Shown here piece by piece: positions 1-10,011 of a stretch of 36,085 nt of DNA. A program made the position numbers and the translations under genes. The stretch comes from Bacteroidota bacterium. Lineage in GTDB: Bacteria > Bacteroidota > Bacteroidia > Cytophagales > Cyclobacteriaceae. The notes beneath the pieces are model-generated. The model did no database searches, was not told where the DNA came from, and saw only the letters and a list, made by a program, of their open reading frames with translations. The stretch is from positions 1-36,085 of the forward strand of contig JAQCLE010000030.1 of assembly GCA_027592755.1 (NCBI GenBank), read 5' to 3'. The stretch's first letter is position 1. Every line of letters starts with the position of its first letter.

Positions 1-146
1 ACTGAATATCAATGAGTTAATAAAGCATTTTACACGGTTTATTTGTTCAAAATATTTATTTATTAAGTGCCTATTTCAATAAACATTAATGATCTTCCCG
101 CCCAAATAATAAAACAACATAACCCTTAAATACAGTCTAATCTTTG

Positions 147-2510
147 ATGAAATTCCCGCAGGTCTTTATAGCTATTTACTTCCTAATTTGTTTACAATCC
201 TACGCTCAGGGGACAGCGTAAGTATCGGGAAATGTATCGAACAAATTTAATGGAGAACCTTTGTCAGGTGTCGCGGTGTATATTCAAAGCCTCCAAATTG
301 GCACCCAAACTGATAACAAAGGATATTTTAAGTTAACTGTACCCATAGGAACAGTAAATATCACCTTCAGCAGGGTAAATATGGATGCTGAATCGCTTCT
401 TGTTGATATCCTGGCTGATCAATTCATTACCCTTCGAATGAAGGAAAAGCTTTATACGCTCGATGAAATTTTGATTACAAATCAAATTGAAGATGAAAAT
501 GTAAAAAGTTTAGACATGGGTAAAAACACTTTAAGCATCGAAAGCATAAGAAAGCTGCCCTCATTTCTGGGAGAGGTAGATGTAGTCAAGGGGTTGATCT
601 CACTTCCTGGTGTTTCAACGGTTGGAGAAGGGGCTTCTGGCTTTAATGTTAGAGGTGGAGGGGTTGATCAAAACCTGATTCTTCAGGATGGAGCTTTGAT
701 TTTTAACCCATCACATGTTTTTGGATTTTTTTCAGCATTTAATCCAGAGATGGTAAAAAATGCAACTCTTTACAAATCGGGAATTCCAGCAAGTTATGGA
801 GGCAGATTATCTTCAGTATTAGATGTTGAGTTGAAAGAGGGCAATCTTCAAGAGTACCACGTGGATGGAGGCCTCGGACTTATATCAAGCAAGCTCATAG
901 TTAATGGCCCAATTATAAAGAATAAAATGTCCTTTATTATCGGAGGAAGAATGTCCTATTCCGATTGGTTGCTTGATAAAGCCAAGGATATCAATGTTAA
1001 GAATAGCTCTGCATCATTCCGCGACTTCAATAGTAAGATCACTTATCTCCCGGGTAATAAGGATAAAATATCGTACTCCAATTATTTGAGCCACGATAGC
1101 TTCAGTTTTGCATCAGACACGTTATTCGAGTGGAACACTACTAATCACATCTTAACCTGGGATCATATTTTTACTGATAAGCTATTCTCTCAAACCTATC
1201 TCGTTGCTGGCCGCTATAATTATAGCATTAGGGATGACGAAGGATTTAATTCATTTGTCGTAAAGTCAAAAATCAATTACCAAGCGTTCAAAACAAATTT
1301 TGAATATGATGTTAATGACAGGTATAAATTACATGCTGGTGGCGATGTTAACTTATTTCAGTTTGAACCTGGCAAACAATTTCCAATTGGCGAGTCGTCA
1401 GGTGTAGAATCTCTACAATTAGAGCATGAGAAATCGGTTGAAGCTGGATTATTTATTGAAAATGAATATCAACTGCATAAAGCAATTTCCATTAAAGCCG
1501 GCCTTCGATATTCAATGTTTTATAATAGGGGCCCCGGGAATGATTTCATATATGCAGAGAATGCCCCACGAAATAACTTTAACATCACTGATACTGTCTC
1601 ATACTCGTCTGGGGACCTTATCAAAAGTTATAAGGGATTGGAACCGCGGATAACTTTGAATTATGAAATTAACCTCTCAACCTCATTAAAACTCAGTTAC
1701 AACAGAACGCGACAATACTTACATCTTATTACCAACACAACCGCGGTTACCCCGACCGACCTTTGGAAAACAAGTAACCGCTACATCCCTCCTGAAATCG
1801 GCGATCAGTACTCCATTGGGTTGTTTAAAAATTGGCTTTCCAACTCCATTGAAACATCCGTTGAAGTCTATTATAAAAATTCCGATAACATTGTTGATTT
1901 CAAGAATGGCTCCAAATTATTGATGAATAGAAACATCGATGCCGATCTAATCACCGGAAATGGTAAGTCATATGGCACTGAGTTTTACCTGAACAAAAAA
2001 ATAGGGAGACTTACTGGCTGGTTTAGCTATACTTATTCAAGAACATTTAGAAAAATTGAGGGACAATTCTCTGAAGAAACAATCAATAATGGATCCTATT
2101 ATCCTGCAAACTTCGATAAGCCTCATGACTTATCATTGGCATTGAACTATAAGATTAGTCACTATTTTGAATTTGGTTCCAGTTTTACTTATAATTCCGG
2201 AAGGCCATTCACGGTGCCACTTTCTTTATACGGAACTTCGAATTTGACCAGTGTTTCTAACTTTTCGCAAAGAAATGAACAACGAATTCCGGATTACCAC
2301 AGACTGGATTTATCTATAAAAATCAATAGCCGAGAAATGCTCCGTAGACGCTTAAAGTACGATGTCACTTTTGCTCTGTATAATGTCTATGCTCGAAAGA
2401 ACGCATATACTGTCTTTTTTAGAAACAATATTGGAGAGCCACCAAAAGCTTATAAACTTTCTGTCTTAGGCGCCACCTTTCCCGCTATAATTGTCAATTT
2501 TCACTTTTGA
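147..2510 (+). pseudogene. TonB-dependent receptor with carboxypeptidase-regulatory-like N-terminus, interrupted by a TAA at codon 25
   Basis: This encodes an outer-membrane TonB-dependent receptor for uptake of an unknown ligand. Reading from the ATG at 147 gives a signal peptide ending in SYAQGTA, then an in-frame TAA at 219-221. The same frame continues without another stop to 2510. After the stop comes a carboxypeptidase-D regulatory-like domain (codons about 26-100, with the GxxTDxxGYF pattern), a plug domain (LPGVSTVGEGASGFNVRGGG, then YKSGIPASYGGRLSSVLDV) and a beta-barrel ending in an aromatic residue (VNFHF). The longest open frame starts at a TTG (261). It would lack the signal peptide and first strand, so that start is unlikely to give a working receptor. 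The gene lies 3 bases before a DUF4249 lipoprotein, its usual partner. Either it is a recent nonsense pseudogene or the stop is a sequencing error; the rest of the frame looks intact. Confidence 0.85.
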
Positions 2511-2513
2511 TAT

Positions 2514-3671
2514 ATGTTTAAATCTATGTTCTTAGGTGGTTTTCGGATTAAGAAATTTCCTTTTCCAACACGATTAGTTTCATTGATCTTTATCGTTATT
2601 TCCGGATTTTTCGGTTGCATTCAGGAAATAGAACTGGAACTGGGAAAAGTATCATCTCTCGTTATTAATGGCGAAATTAGCAATGAGCCAGGGCCTTATA
2701 AGGTGAAATTGTCATACTCCACAGGGTTTAATGAGAACAGCCTCTTCGTCCCTATTGATCCACGGGTGCTAAAAGCAGAGGTTAAAATTGTTGACGATTT
2801 GGGCAATGAAGAGGTACTCAATGAAATTGGTGATGGGAAATACATAACAACCATCGGCGGAATTCAGGGTACCATTGGCAGAACATATATGCTAATGATT
2901 ACTTTGAATAATGGAGAAAAATATGAATCTCTACCGGAAAGGTTAAAATCTCCGGTTCCTATTGACAATGTAGGCTTCGAGTTTGCTTCAGAAGCAATTC
3001 TCTCCAATTCTGGAGAGAACCTTTCATCTGAATCAAGGTTAAAGTTTAATGTTAGTTTTACCGATCCTCCGGAGGGAAAAAATTATTACAGGTGGAGGTA
3101 TGAAGAAGTTTATGAAGTAATCGCTCCATTGGCCGATTCATTGATGGCAACATTCCAGTTCTTCCCTCCTGATTGCCTCTTTTGTCCACCACCAATCATC
3201 AAAAGATGCTGGGGAAAAGATTTCGATAATGAATACTTGTATGTAGAATCTGATTTGTTTTTCAATGGCCGATCAGTGACTGCGCTGGAGATACTTTCTA
3301 TGCCTATCACCAGGAAACTGCTCATAAAATATAGTGTCCTCGTTAAGCAATATTCCATATCGGAAGGTGCTTACAATTATTGGAATAATCTGAAGGGCCA
3401 AATAAGTAATACCGGTACAATTTTCGAAACACCCAATTTTCAAATTCTTGGTAATATCCGGTCAACGAGTAATTCAGATGAAGCAGTTTTGGGGTATTTT
3501 GGGGTAAACTCCGTTTCCGAAAAAAGGATTTTTATTGACAACCAGGAGGTGCCTTATGCAATTGTTGGATTAGCCTGTCCGCCATTGGATGGCACTCCCC
3601 CAGGGGCACTATGTACCAATTGTACCGCAGGTGGGGCATCACAATTTATACCTTCATTCTGGCCGGAATAA
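2514..3671 (+). CDS. DUF4249 domain-containing lipoprotein
   Basis: This 385-residue protein is probably a surface or periplasmic lipoprotein partner of the upstream TonB receptor. The N-terminus has basic residues, a hydrophobic stretch (about residues 20-34) and a lipobox FFGC with the lipidated Cys at about 35. The mature part begins with a beta-rich segment (SSLVINGEISNEPGPYKVKL) typical of DUF4249 proteins, which in Bacteroidota are routinely encoded directly after receptors of this type. A Cys-rich stretch (CLFCPPP, around residue 220) and the Cys-rich C-terminus (CTNCTAGG) are also usual for the family. The gene starts 3 bases after the receptor stop, so the two are almost certainly co-transcribed. 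The second Met (codon 5) is an equally plausible start. The ligand is unknown, and expression may suffer from polarity of the upstream nonsense codon. Confidence 0.85.
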   Translation: MFKSMFLGGFRIKKFPFPTRLVSLIFIVISGFFGCIQEIELELGKVSSLVINGEISNEPGPYKVKLSYSTGFNENSLFVPIDPRVLKAEVKIVDDLGNEEVLNEIGDGKYITTIGGIQGTIGRTYMLMITLNNGEKYESLPERLKSPVPIDNVGFEFASEAILSNSGENLSSESRLKFNVSFTDPPEGKNYYRWRYEEVYEVIAPLADSLMATFQFFPPDCLFCPPPIIKRCWGKDFDNEYLYVESDLFFNGRSVTALEILSMPITRKLLIKYSVLVKQYSISEGAYNYWNNLKGQISNTGTIFETPNFQILGNIRSTSNSDEAVLGYFGVNSVSEKRIFIDNQEVPYAIVGLACPPLDGTPPGALCTNCTAGGASQFIPSFWPE

Positions 3672-3781
3672 TACTTTCTCGAATGGGGTAATGCTTAAAT
3701 TGGTATTGCTCAGTTAGCACATTAAGAAATCGGAGGAAGACTTAGTTATTTAATTAATAATCCGTTCAAGAATACGAGCGC

Positions 3782-5428
3782 TCACAACGACACACCCCGT
3801 TTCCATGGAATGAAATCGTTTTGATCGAGATCCATTGCTTTGGTGGTTTTTCTACCGCTGGCCACTTCAATGATAAAATCAAGTATCTCCTCCCCTTTCT
3901 CTTCAATAGATTGTTCTCCTCTTACAATAGCACCGGTATCAACGTCAATGATATCAGGCATCCTCTCTGCTAATTGTGTGTTGGAGGATAACTTGATTAC
4001 AGGGGTGATTGGGTTTCCAGTTGGTGTGCCCAGTCCTGTTGTGAACAGTATAATATTCGAACCACTTCCAGCCAGACCAGTGGTTGATTCTACATCACCA
4101 CCAGGTGTACATAACAAAGACAATCCCGGTTTTGTCGCATATTCAGTATAGTCGAGAACATCCTGAACGGGTGATGTGCCACCTTTCTTAGCTGCTCCAG
4201 CTGATTTAATTGCATCAGTAATCAAACCGTCACGAATGTTGCCCGGAGACGGATTCATATCAAAGCCAGAACCTACGGCAGCAGCGGCTTTTTCATAGGC
4301 TCTCATAATGCTGGCGAACTTGCTGGCAACATCATCACTTACCGCCCGGTTGATCAATTCCTGTTCAACGCCACACAATTCCGGAAATTCTGATAAAATT
4401 GCCTTGCCCCCAAGGGCAGTAATCAAATCAGAAGTATAGCCAATGGCAGGATTTGCTGAGATTCCTGAAAATCCATCCGAGCCGCCACATTCAAGGCCAA
4501 TGGTCAGATTACTTAGTGGGGCCGGTTGACGATTCAATTTATTCAATTGTACCATCCCAAGGAATGTCTCCTTGATTGCCCGGGTAATCATTTCCTTCTC
4601 AGTCCCGACTGTTTGCTGATCCAATATTATCACCGGTTTGTCCAGATGTGGATTAATGGCCTGAAGCATGTCCTGGAAATCTTTGACCTGGGCATGCTGG
4701 CACCCCAGGCTTAAAACAGTTGCACCTCCCACGTTTGGATTGTTAACGTAACCGGCAAACAAACGACAAAGAACTTCAGAATCATGCCTTGTACCTCCGC
4801 ATCCTCCCTGGTGTGTTAGAAACCGGATGCCATCTACATTTTCAAAAACTCGCTGCTTCTTATCCTCACTTTCTTCCAAAGCAATGATGTCATGCACCTC
4901 CAAATCTTCATTGTCCTCGTAGCTGGAAACAAGTTGCTTTACCAAATATTCATACTTGTCTCCTTTTTCAAGGCCGAGACCTTTTTCGAAAGACTTTTTG
5001 AGAACATCGACATTTCTGTTTTCACAAAAAACGAGAGGAAACACCAACCAATAATTGGCGGTACCCACCTGTCCATCTTTTCGATGATAACCTAAAAACG
5101 TCTTATCCTTCCAACGGCTTATGTCTGGAGCTTTCCAGTCAATCTTTTTGCGATTGTTAATGTCATATAATCCTGACTTATGCTTCAGATTGGAAGTAGT
5201 AACTGCTTCCCCGATAGCAACAGGTACTTTAACATGTCCGACGGTCACTCCGTACATGGTCACTTCATCACCTATGGCAAAATCCTTAAGGGCAAATTTA
5301 TGTTTCTGCTCCACAGGTGTAACCAGCTTAATGCTATTTCCATTGATTTGAAGGGTTTCGCCTGCAGCCAGGTTTGTCAGCGCAACAGCTACATTATCCT
5401 CATTATTGATCGTGATCGCCCTTTTCAT
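3782..5428 (-). CDS. uxaA: UxaA-family altronate dehydratase (fused SAF + dehydratase domains)
   Basis: This is a cytoplasmic, iron-dependent sugar-acid dehydratase of 548 residues. An N-terminal SAF domain (residues about 5-85) is fused to the UxaA/GarD catalytic domain. Family motifs are visible: THQGGCGGTRHDSEVL, LGCQHAQ, LECGGSDGFSGISANPA and LLCTPGGDVEST, containing the conserved cysteines thought to bind metal. UxaA converts D-altronate to 2-keto-3-deoxy-gluconate, the third step of galacturonate catabolism. Related GarD enzymes act on galactarate, so the exact substrate cannot be decided from sequence alone. The gene is divergent from the cytochrome-type lipoprotein at 5592 and lies near a TRAP transporter operon, which fits a sugar-acid catabolic role. 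It is slightly longer than the E. coli enzyme. Isomerase, reductase and KDG kinase partners are not in this window. Confidence 0.85.
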   Translation of the reverse strand: MKRAITINNEDNVAVALTNLAAGETLQINGNSIKLVTPVEQKHKFALKDFAIGDEVTMYGVTVGHVKVPVAIGEAVTTSNLKHKSGLYDINNRKKIDWKAPDISRWKDKTFLGYHRKDGQVGTANYWLVFPLVFCENRNVDVLKKSFEKGLGLEKGDKYEYLVKQLVSSYEDNEDLEVHDIIALEESEDKKQRVFENVDGIRFLTHQGGCGGTRHDSEVLCRLFAGYVNNPNVGGATVLSLGCQHAQVKDFQDMLQAINPHLDKPVIILDQQTVGTEKEMITRAIKETFLGMVQLNKLNRQPAPLSNLTIGLECGGSDGFSGISANPAIGYTSDLITALGGKAILSEFPELCGVEQELINRAVSDDVASKFASIMRAYEKAAAAVGSGFDMNPSPGNIRDGLITDAIKSAGAAKKGGTSPVQDVLDYTEYATKPGLSLLCTPGGDVESTTGLAGSGSNIILFTTGLGTPTGNPITPVIKLSSNTQLAERMPDIIDVDTGAIVRGEQSIEEKGEEILDFIIEVASGRKTTKAMDLDQNDFIPWKRGVSL

Positions 5429-5505
5429 TATTCTCAGATTAAGAGTGCAATTTATCTATTCGTTAAATTACATAGTGCATATTTTCAATTAAAAACATTT
5501 TTTAT

Positions 5506-5560
5506 ATTGGTCTATAAAAGTGATTATTTAACTTAAGAGCCATTGATACAATTGGTCTAT
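5506..5560. promoter_or_regulatory. Pair of 10-bp direct repeats in the divergent uxaA / cytochrome lipoprotein promoter region
   Basis: The sequence ATTGGTCTAT occurs twice, at 5506-5515 and 5551-5560, 45 bp apart in the 163-bp gap between the two divergent genes. TTGGT half-sites are known in operators of GntR-type uronate regulators such as UxuR and ExuR. A related inverted half-site (ACCAAT) lies at 12809-12814, between the TRAP/Gfo operon and the RidA gene. The region is AT-rich, and a similar TTGGTAT also occurs downstream of uxaA near 3700, so chance occurrence is quite possible. No regulator gene is present in the window. Confidence 0.25.
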
Positions 5561-5591
5561 TTAAAACATCATTATTTCTTCGATAATCCGA

Positions 5592-8500
5592 ATGACTAAA
5601 ATTCATATTTCTGTCTTTACCTACATTCTTATTTTAACCATTTTTCTGATAGGTTGTGATGGTGATCCCGGGGTTCGTAGTGTTACACATGATGACAGTA
5701 TTTCAGAATTCATCCAGGCTTTTGAAGGCCGGGGAGATCTTACTGACGATTCCAAGCCAACTCCCGCTTATCAGGCGGTGACCCAATTTATACATCCAGA
5801 TGACCTAGAAATTGAACTGGTTCTCGCAGAACCCGATATTTTCCAACCTGTTGAAATCAGTTTTGATCACCGCGGCAGATTGTGGGTGGTTCAATACAAC
5901 CAGTATCCTTATCCCGAAGGATTAAATGTAACAGACATTGACAATCATCTGAGGGTCCAATTTGATAAAGTGCCCGATGCCCCACCGACTGGAGCCCGGG
6001 GTGCTGATAAGATCACATTTTTTGAAGATACAGATGGTGATGGGAAATTTGAAAAGTCTACGGATGCAATCACTGGATTGAATATTACTACCAGCGTGAT
6101 TCTCGGAAGAGGGAAAATATGGGTCCTCAATCCTCCTTATCTCCTGGCCTACCCAGATCGCGATGATGACGGCATACCCGATGAAGATCCTGAAATTCAT
6201 CTTAAAGGATTTGGACTGGAGGATACTCATGCCGTAGCGAACAGCCTCACCTGGGGATCGGACGGATGGCTTTATGGAGCCCAGGGAAGTACGACGACTG
6301 CGAATATTACCTCCAAAGTATCCGAAAATATAAGCTTCGAAGGTCAGGCTATTTGGCGGTATCATCCTGACACTGGCATCTTTGAGGTTTTCGCAGAAGG
6401 AGGAGGTAATACTTTCGATGTTGAAATTGATGCCAAAGGCCGCCTTTATTCTGGGGATAATGGCAACGACCGGGGACAATATTACAAACAGGGAGCTTAT
6501 TTTGTGAAGAACTGGGGCAAACATGGTCCCCACTCCAATCCCTATACTTTTGGATATCTTCCTAATATGGAACTTGAAGGCGATCGCAAAAGATTTACGC
6601 ATGCCTGGATAAAATACGAAGACAACTCATTACCCGAGCGCTATCATGGTAAAATGGTGGCAATCAATCCACTGCAGAGTTATCTCCAACTTACCCGTCT
6701 TGAAACAAACGGCTCAACCTTCAGAAATATTGATGAAGAACGGATATTGGAAACCCCAGACCACTGGTTCAGACCTGTAGACATTAAGAGTGGGCCGGAT
6801 GGGGCAATCTATATTTCTGACTGGTATGACAGCCGACTATCCCATGTTGACCCAAAAGATACCTGGCATAAAAAAAGTGGGCGGATATATCGATTAAAAA
6901 GCAAGGGAACGCCAAATTCCAGGTTTGACCTTGATCTTAATAAAGTCTCCGAAGATGAACTGATCAATGCACTGTCAAGTCAGAGCAAATGGTTTCGTCA
7001 ACAAGCGCAGCGACAATTTGCCGACCGAAAAGATCCGCAATTGACAGCCAAACTGTTGCCTCTCCTGGATTCGGAAAATGAACAAACTGTACTCGAAGGG
7101 CTTTGGGCTTTAAATCTAAGTGGGGCCTTTGATGGATCAGTTTCCCTGATAGCCCTTAATCATGACGACCCATATGTGCGAATGTGGGCAGTAAGGTTGA
7201 TTGGCGATAGCCATCAGGTTACCAGTAATCAGGCCCTTGTGCTGATCCGAATGTCGGATAGTGAGCTTCATACAGAAGTAAGAAGCCAATTAGCCGCCAC
7301 TGCAAAGAGAATTGATGCTAAAACCGCTTTGGCTATGGTTAAAGGTGGTTTGCTTCAAAATGAAGTCGATGCCCTGGATCCTGACATCCCACTCCAGATC
7401 TGGTGGGCAATGGAATCGAAAATAGCTACCAATCAGGATGAGGTGATTAATATTTACAAGGACATCGCCTTATGGAAATCCGGAATTTCACAATCCACGA
7501 TTCTCTTTCGCCTGGCTCAACGATTGATCATGACAAGGGTGCCTAAGGATTTTGCAGCAGCCACTCAATTGCTGGGATATGCTCCTTCCTCCCAATTGGC
7601 CAAACCCCTGACCGATGGCATCTTTGAAGGATTGCGAGGAAGGGACATAGCTTCTCTCCCTTCTGATTTGTTGGAAGCGCTAAAACTCTTCGCTGTTGAT
7701 ATAGATGAAGGACCCCTGGCTTTTGGGCTCCGATCCGGAGATTCTACCAGCGTAGTCAGGGCCCTGGAAAAATTGGACGACACCAAAGCAGACCTCTATC
7801 ACCGGCTTAATTATGCAAAAATTATTGGAGAGACCACTCACCCTGATGCCTTACCTGTTTTCCTTAGAATTGTCGAAAATCAGCAGTCACCGGTCAGTTT
7901 ACGGAAAGCTGCCCTTGCTGCTCTGCAAAGCTATTCTGAAGAAGAAGTCGGGGAACGTGTTGCTATGGCCTATCCTGATAAATTACGGGCTGACCCTGAT
8001 GTCCGTCTGGCCGCTTTGTCTTTGCTAACCAGCCGTGCATCATGGGCGCTAAAGCTGCTCAATATCATAGATAAGACAAAACAGGTTTCCAAGGATGACA
8101 TTCCTCCTTACTTAGTCATGCAATTAAGTTTCCTAAATGATCCTCTAATTACTGAAAGAACGAGGAATATGTGGGAGGAATTAATACCAACATCCGTGGC
8201 ACAAAAAGAAGAAAGTTTCAGGCGGACACTCGATATAGTACTTTCTGGTAAAGGTGACCGCGTTAACGGTAGAAAAATATTTGAAACCCTGTGTAGTTCT
8301 TGTCATCAATTAGGGCCTCTTGGAAATGCCCTGGGGCCAGACCTGAGCACTTATGACCGCAGTAATACACGAGACCTTCTCTATAATATTGTATTTCCAA
8401 ATGCTGATATCCGGGAGGGTTATGTAAACCATCTTATTCGAACCAAAGATGGCAAAATGATTATTGGAACAATCATCTCTCAACACGGCGATTTATTGCA

Positions 8501-8657
8501 ACTTCGTAGTTCTTCAGGTGAAAGTATCACCATGCCTCAAGTAAACATTCTTGAGATGAAGACTTTAGACAGATCACTCATGCCAGAGGGGTTAATAAGT
8601 GGACTCACAAATCAGGAACTGAAGGATCTCTTCTCATTTATCGAAGGAGAACCCTAA
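5592..8657 (+). CDS. PVC-type heme-binding lipoprotein: beta-propeller dehydrogenase-like domain, HEAT repeats, C-terminal cytochrome c
   Basis: This 1021-residue exported lipoprotein has a hydrophobic N-terminus with lipobox FLIGC (Cys22). Residues about 75-440 resemble the membrane-bound dehydrogenase / glucose-sorbosone-dehydrogenase-like propeller found in Planctomycetes and Bacteroidota (PVFxPVEISFDHRGRLWV-type start; SGPDGAIYISDWYD). Residues about 460-870 are alpha-helical HEAT-like repeats. The C-terminus carries a single c-type heme site, CSSCH at residues 901-905, followed by LGNALGPDLS. The family is thought to oxidise sugars or sugar acids in the periplasm and pass electrons to a cytochrome, but few members have been characterised. 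It is divergent from uxaA and convergent with the TRAP operon, suggesting an oxidative step on the same sugar acid. The distal heme ligand may be a Met in the last 100 residues; several candidates are present. Confidence 0.8.
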   Translation: MTKIHISVFTYILILTIFLIGCDGDPGVRSVTHDDSISEFIQAFEGRGDLTDDSKPTPAYQAVTQFIHPDDLEIELVLAEPDIFQPVEISFDHRGRLWVVQYNQYPYPEGLNVTDIDNHLRVQFDKVPDAPPTGARGADKITFFEDTDGDGKFEKSTDAITGLNITTSVILGRGKIWVLNPPYLLAYPDRDDDGIPDEDPEIHLKGFGLEDTHAVANSLTWGSDGWLYGAQGSTTTANITSKVSENISFEGQAIWRYHPDTGIFEVFAEGGGNTFDVEIDAKGRLYSGDNGNDRGQYYKQGAYFVKNWGKHGPHSNPYTFGYLPNMELEGDRKRFTHAWIKYEDNSLPERYHGKMVAINPLQSYLQLTRLETNGSTFRNIDEERILETPDHWFRPVDIKSGPDGAIYISDWYDSRLSHVDPKDTWHKKSGRIYRLKSKGTPNSRFDLDLNKVSEDELINALSSQSKWFRQQAQRQFADRKDPQLTAKLLPLLDSENEQTVLEGLWALNLSGAFDGSVSLIALNHDDPYVRMWAVRLIGDSHQVTSNQALVLIRMSDSELHTEVRSQLAATAKRIDAKTALAMVKGGLLQNEVDALDPDIPLQIWWAMESKIATNQDEVINIYKDIALWKSGISQSTILFRLAQRLIMTRVPKDFAAATQLLGYAPSSQLAKPLTDGIFEGLRGRDIASLPSDLLEALKLFAVDIDEGPLAFGLRSGDSTSVVRALEKLDDTKADLYHRLNYAKIIGETTHPDALPVFLRIVENQQSPVSLRKAALAALQSYSEEEVGERVAMAYPDKLRADPDVRLAALSLLTSRASWALKLLNIIDKTKQVSKDDIPPYLVMQLSFLNDPLITERTRNMWEELIPTSVAQKEESFRRTLDIVLSGKGDRVNGRKIFETLCSSCHQLGPLGNALGPDLSTYDRSNTRDLLYNIVFPNADIREGYVNHLIRTKDGKMIIGTIISQHGDLLQLRSSSGESITMPQVNILEMKTLDRSLMPEGLISGLTNQELKDLFSFIEGEP

Positions 8658-8678
8658 TTGAGGGATTATAGTATTATG

Positions 8679-8704
8679 ATGGCTTCCCATAGACATGAGG
8701 CCAT
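8679..8704. terminator. Possible bidirectional terminator between convergent genes
   Basis: An 8-bp stem (ATGGCTTC paired with GAGGCCAT, one G-U pair) with a 10-base loop lies between the stop of the cytochrome lipoprotein and the stop of dctM. AT-rich sequence flanks it, but there is no clean T-run, so this is a weak call based on position and pairing. Confidence 0.35.
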
Positions 8705-8721
8705 TAATAAACATCATTTAT

Positions 8722-10011
8722 CTACTCAAAAATGGATGGTAACCATAAAGCCAATTCGGGCACATAGGTGACGATGAACAAGACTACTATCATTGCGATA
8801 AAAAGAGGAATCATAGGTTTGATCACCTTCGTAATGGTAGTATTTGCTACGCCGACTCCAACAAAAAGTACAGAACCAACTGGTGGCGTACACAAGCCGA
8901 TACACAAATTCATCACCATAATTATCCCAAAATGGATCGGGTCCATTCCTAAATCTTTAACAACAGGTAAAAATATAGGAGTGAAAATCAGAACTGCAGG
9001 GGTCATGTCCATAAAGACACCAACACATAAAAGTGTGATGTTAATAATGATAAGGATAATGATTTTATTATCGCTTAAGTCAAGCAATACATTACTCATT
9101 GTTTGAGGGATATCGGCATAAGACATTACCCAGGACATACTCATCGATGTGCCTATCAAAAGCATAACCACTGCCGTGGTTGTCACTGAATTAAGGAATA
9201 TTCCTCTCAGTTTATCGAGGGTAAGTTCCATATAAATGGAAGCTAAAATCAATGTATAAAGCACCGCAACCCCTGATGCCTCTGTAGCAGTAAATATTCC
9301 CGTGACAATTCCTCCTATTACAACAACGAGAAGAAACAAACTTGGAAGAGCATCCACGAATTCAAATAAGATCTTTTTAAAGCTGGACCTTTCTGCTACG
9401 GGATATTTATATTTTTTTGCCCAATAAGCAGCTACCAGCATCAATGCAAGTCCTGTCAGGATACCAGGGATATAACCGGCAAGAAAAAGGGAGGCAATTG
9501 ACACGCCACCACTTGCAAGCGAATAGACAATCAAAATATTGGAAGGGGGAATTACCAGCCCCGTAGTGGCTGAGGTAATATTAATTGCGGCAGCGAATTC
9601 CCTCGAATAACCCTCCTCCTCCATTCTTTTTCCCAAAGTACCACCAATAGAGGTTACAGCTGCTAAAGCTGAACCTGAAATCGCACCAAAAAGCATGGCT
9701 GCAACAACATTTACATGAGCCAGCCCACCGGGTAATGATCCTACTAACCCCTTGGCAAAATCAATCAGCCTTCGGGCGATACCTCCCTGACTCATGACTT
9801 GACCTGCAAGTACAAAAAAAGGAATCGCCAATAGTGTAAAGCTGTCAAGGCCGGTGGCCATCCTTTGTGCAACGGTAGTAATTGCGGGAAGTGTATCAAT
9901 AGATACCAGCATGGTAAGTAAACTGGCGATGCCAATACTCCAGGCAACCGGAAAACCCAAAGCGAGCAAAACGACAAATCCAATAATAAGAACATAGACA
10001 TCGCTACTCAT
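8722..10011 (-). CDS. dctM: TRAP transporter large permease, DctM subunit
   Basis: This is the ion-coupled transport subunit of a tripartite ATP-independent periplasmic (TRAP) carrier. It has 429 residues and about 12 hydrophobic segments, with family motifs such as LAIPFFVLAGQVMSQGGIAR, FGAISGSALAAVTSIGG, VIPPSNILIVY and LCIGLCTPPVGSVLFVGVG. The length is normal for DctM. It overlaps the dctQ stop by 8 bases, indicating translational coupling, and is the last gene of a four-gene minus-strand operon. Neighbouring uxaA suggests a hexuronate or related sugar acid as substrate. That is inference; TRAP carriers also take C4-dicarboxylates, ectoine and sialic acid. Confidence 0.93.
   Translation of the reverse strand: MSSDVYVLIIGFVVLLALGFPVAWSIGIASLLTMLVSIDTLPAITTVAQRMATGLDSFTLLAIPFFVLAGQVMSQGGIARRLIDFAKGLVGSLPGGLAHVNVVAAMLFGAISGSALAAVTSIGGTLGKRMEEEGYSREFAAAINITSATTGLVIPPSNILIVYSLASGGVSIASLFLAGYIPGILTGLALMLVAAYWAKKYKYPVAERSSFKKILFEFVDALPSLFLLVVVIGGIVTGIFTATEASGVAVLYTLILASIYMELTLDKLRGIFLNSVTTTAVVMLLIGTSMSMSWVMSYADIPQTMSNVLLDLSDNKIIILIIINITLLCVGVFMDMTPAVLIFTPIFLPVVKDLGMDPIHFGIIMVMNLCIGLCTPPVGSVLFVGVGVANTTITKVIKPMIPLFIAMIVVLFIVTYVPELALWLPSIFE

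Noticed and set aside
261-2510. TTG 261 as the true start of the TonB-dependent receptor
   Set aside because: It would remove the signal peptide and first strand, while an in-frame ATG at 147 supplies a perfect signal peptide before the stop.
3690-3710. TTGGTAT site downstream of uxaA as an operator
   Set aside because: It lies at the 3' end between convergent genes, where a promoter operator is not expected; it shows how readily this motif occurs by chance.
5922-6602. Minus-strand 226-codon frame inside the cytochrome lipoprotein gene
   Set aside because: It is antisense to a strongly supported coding region and has no domain features.
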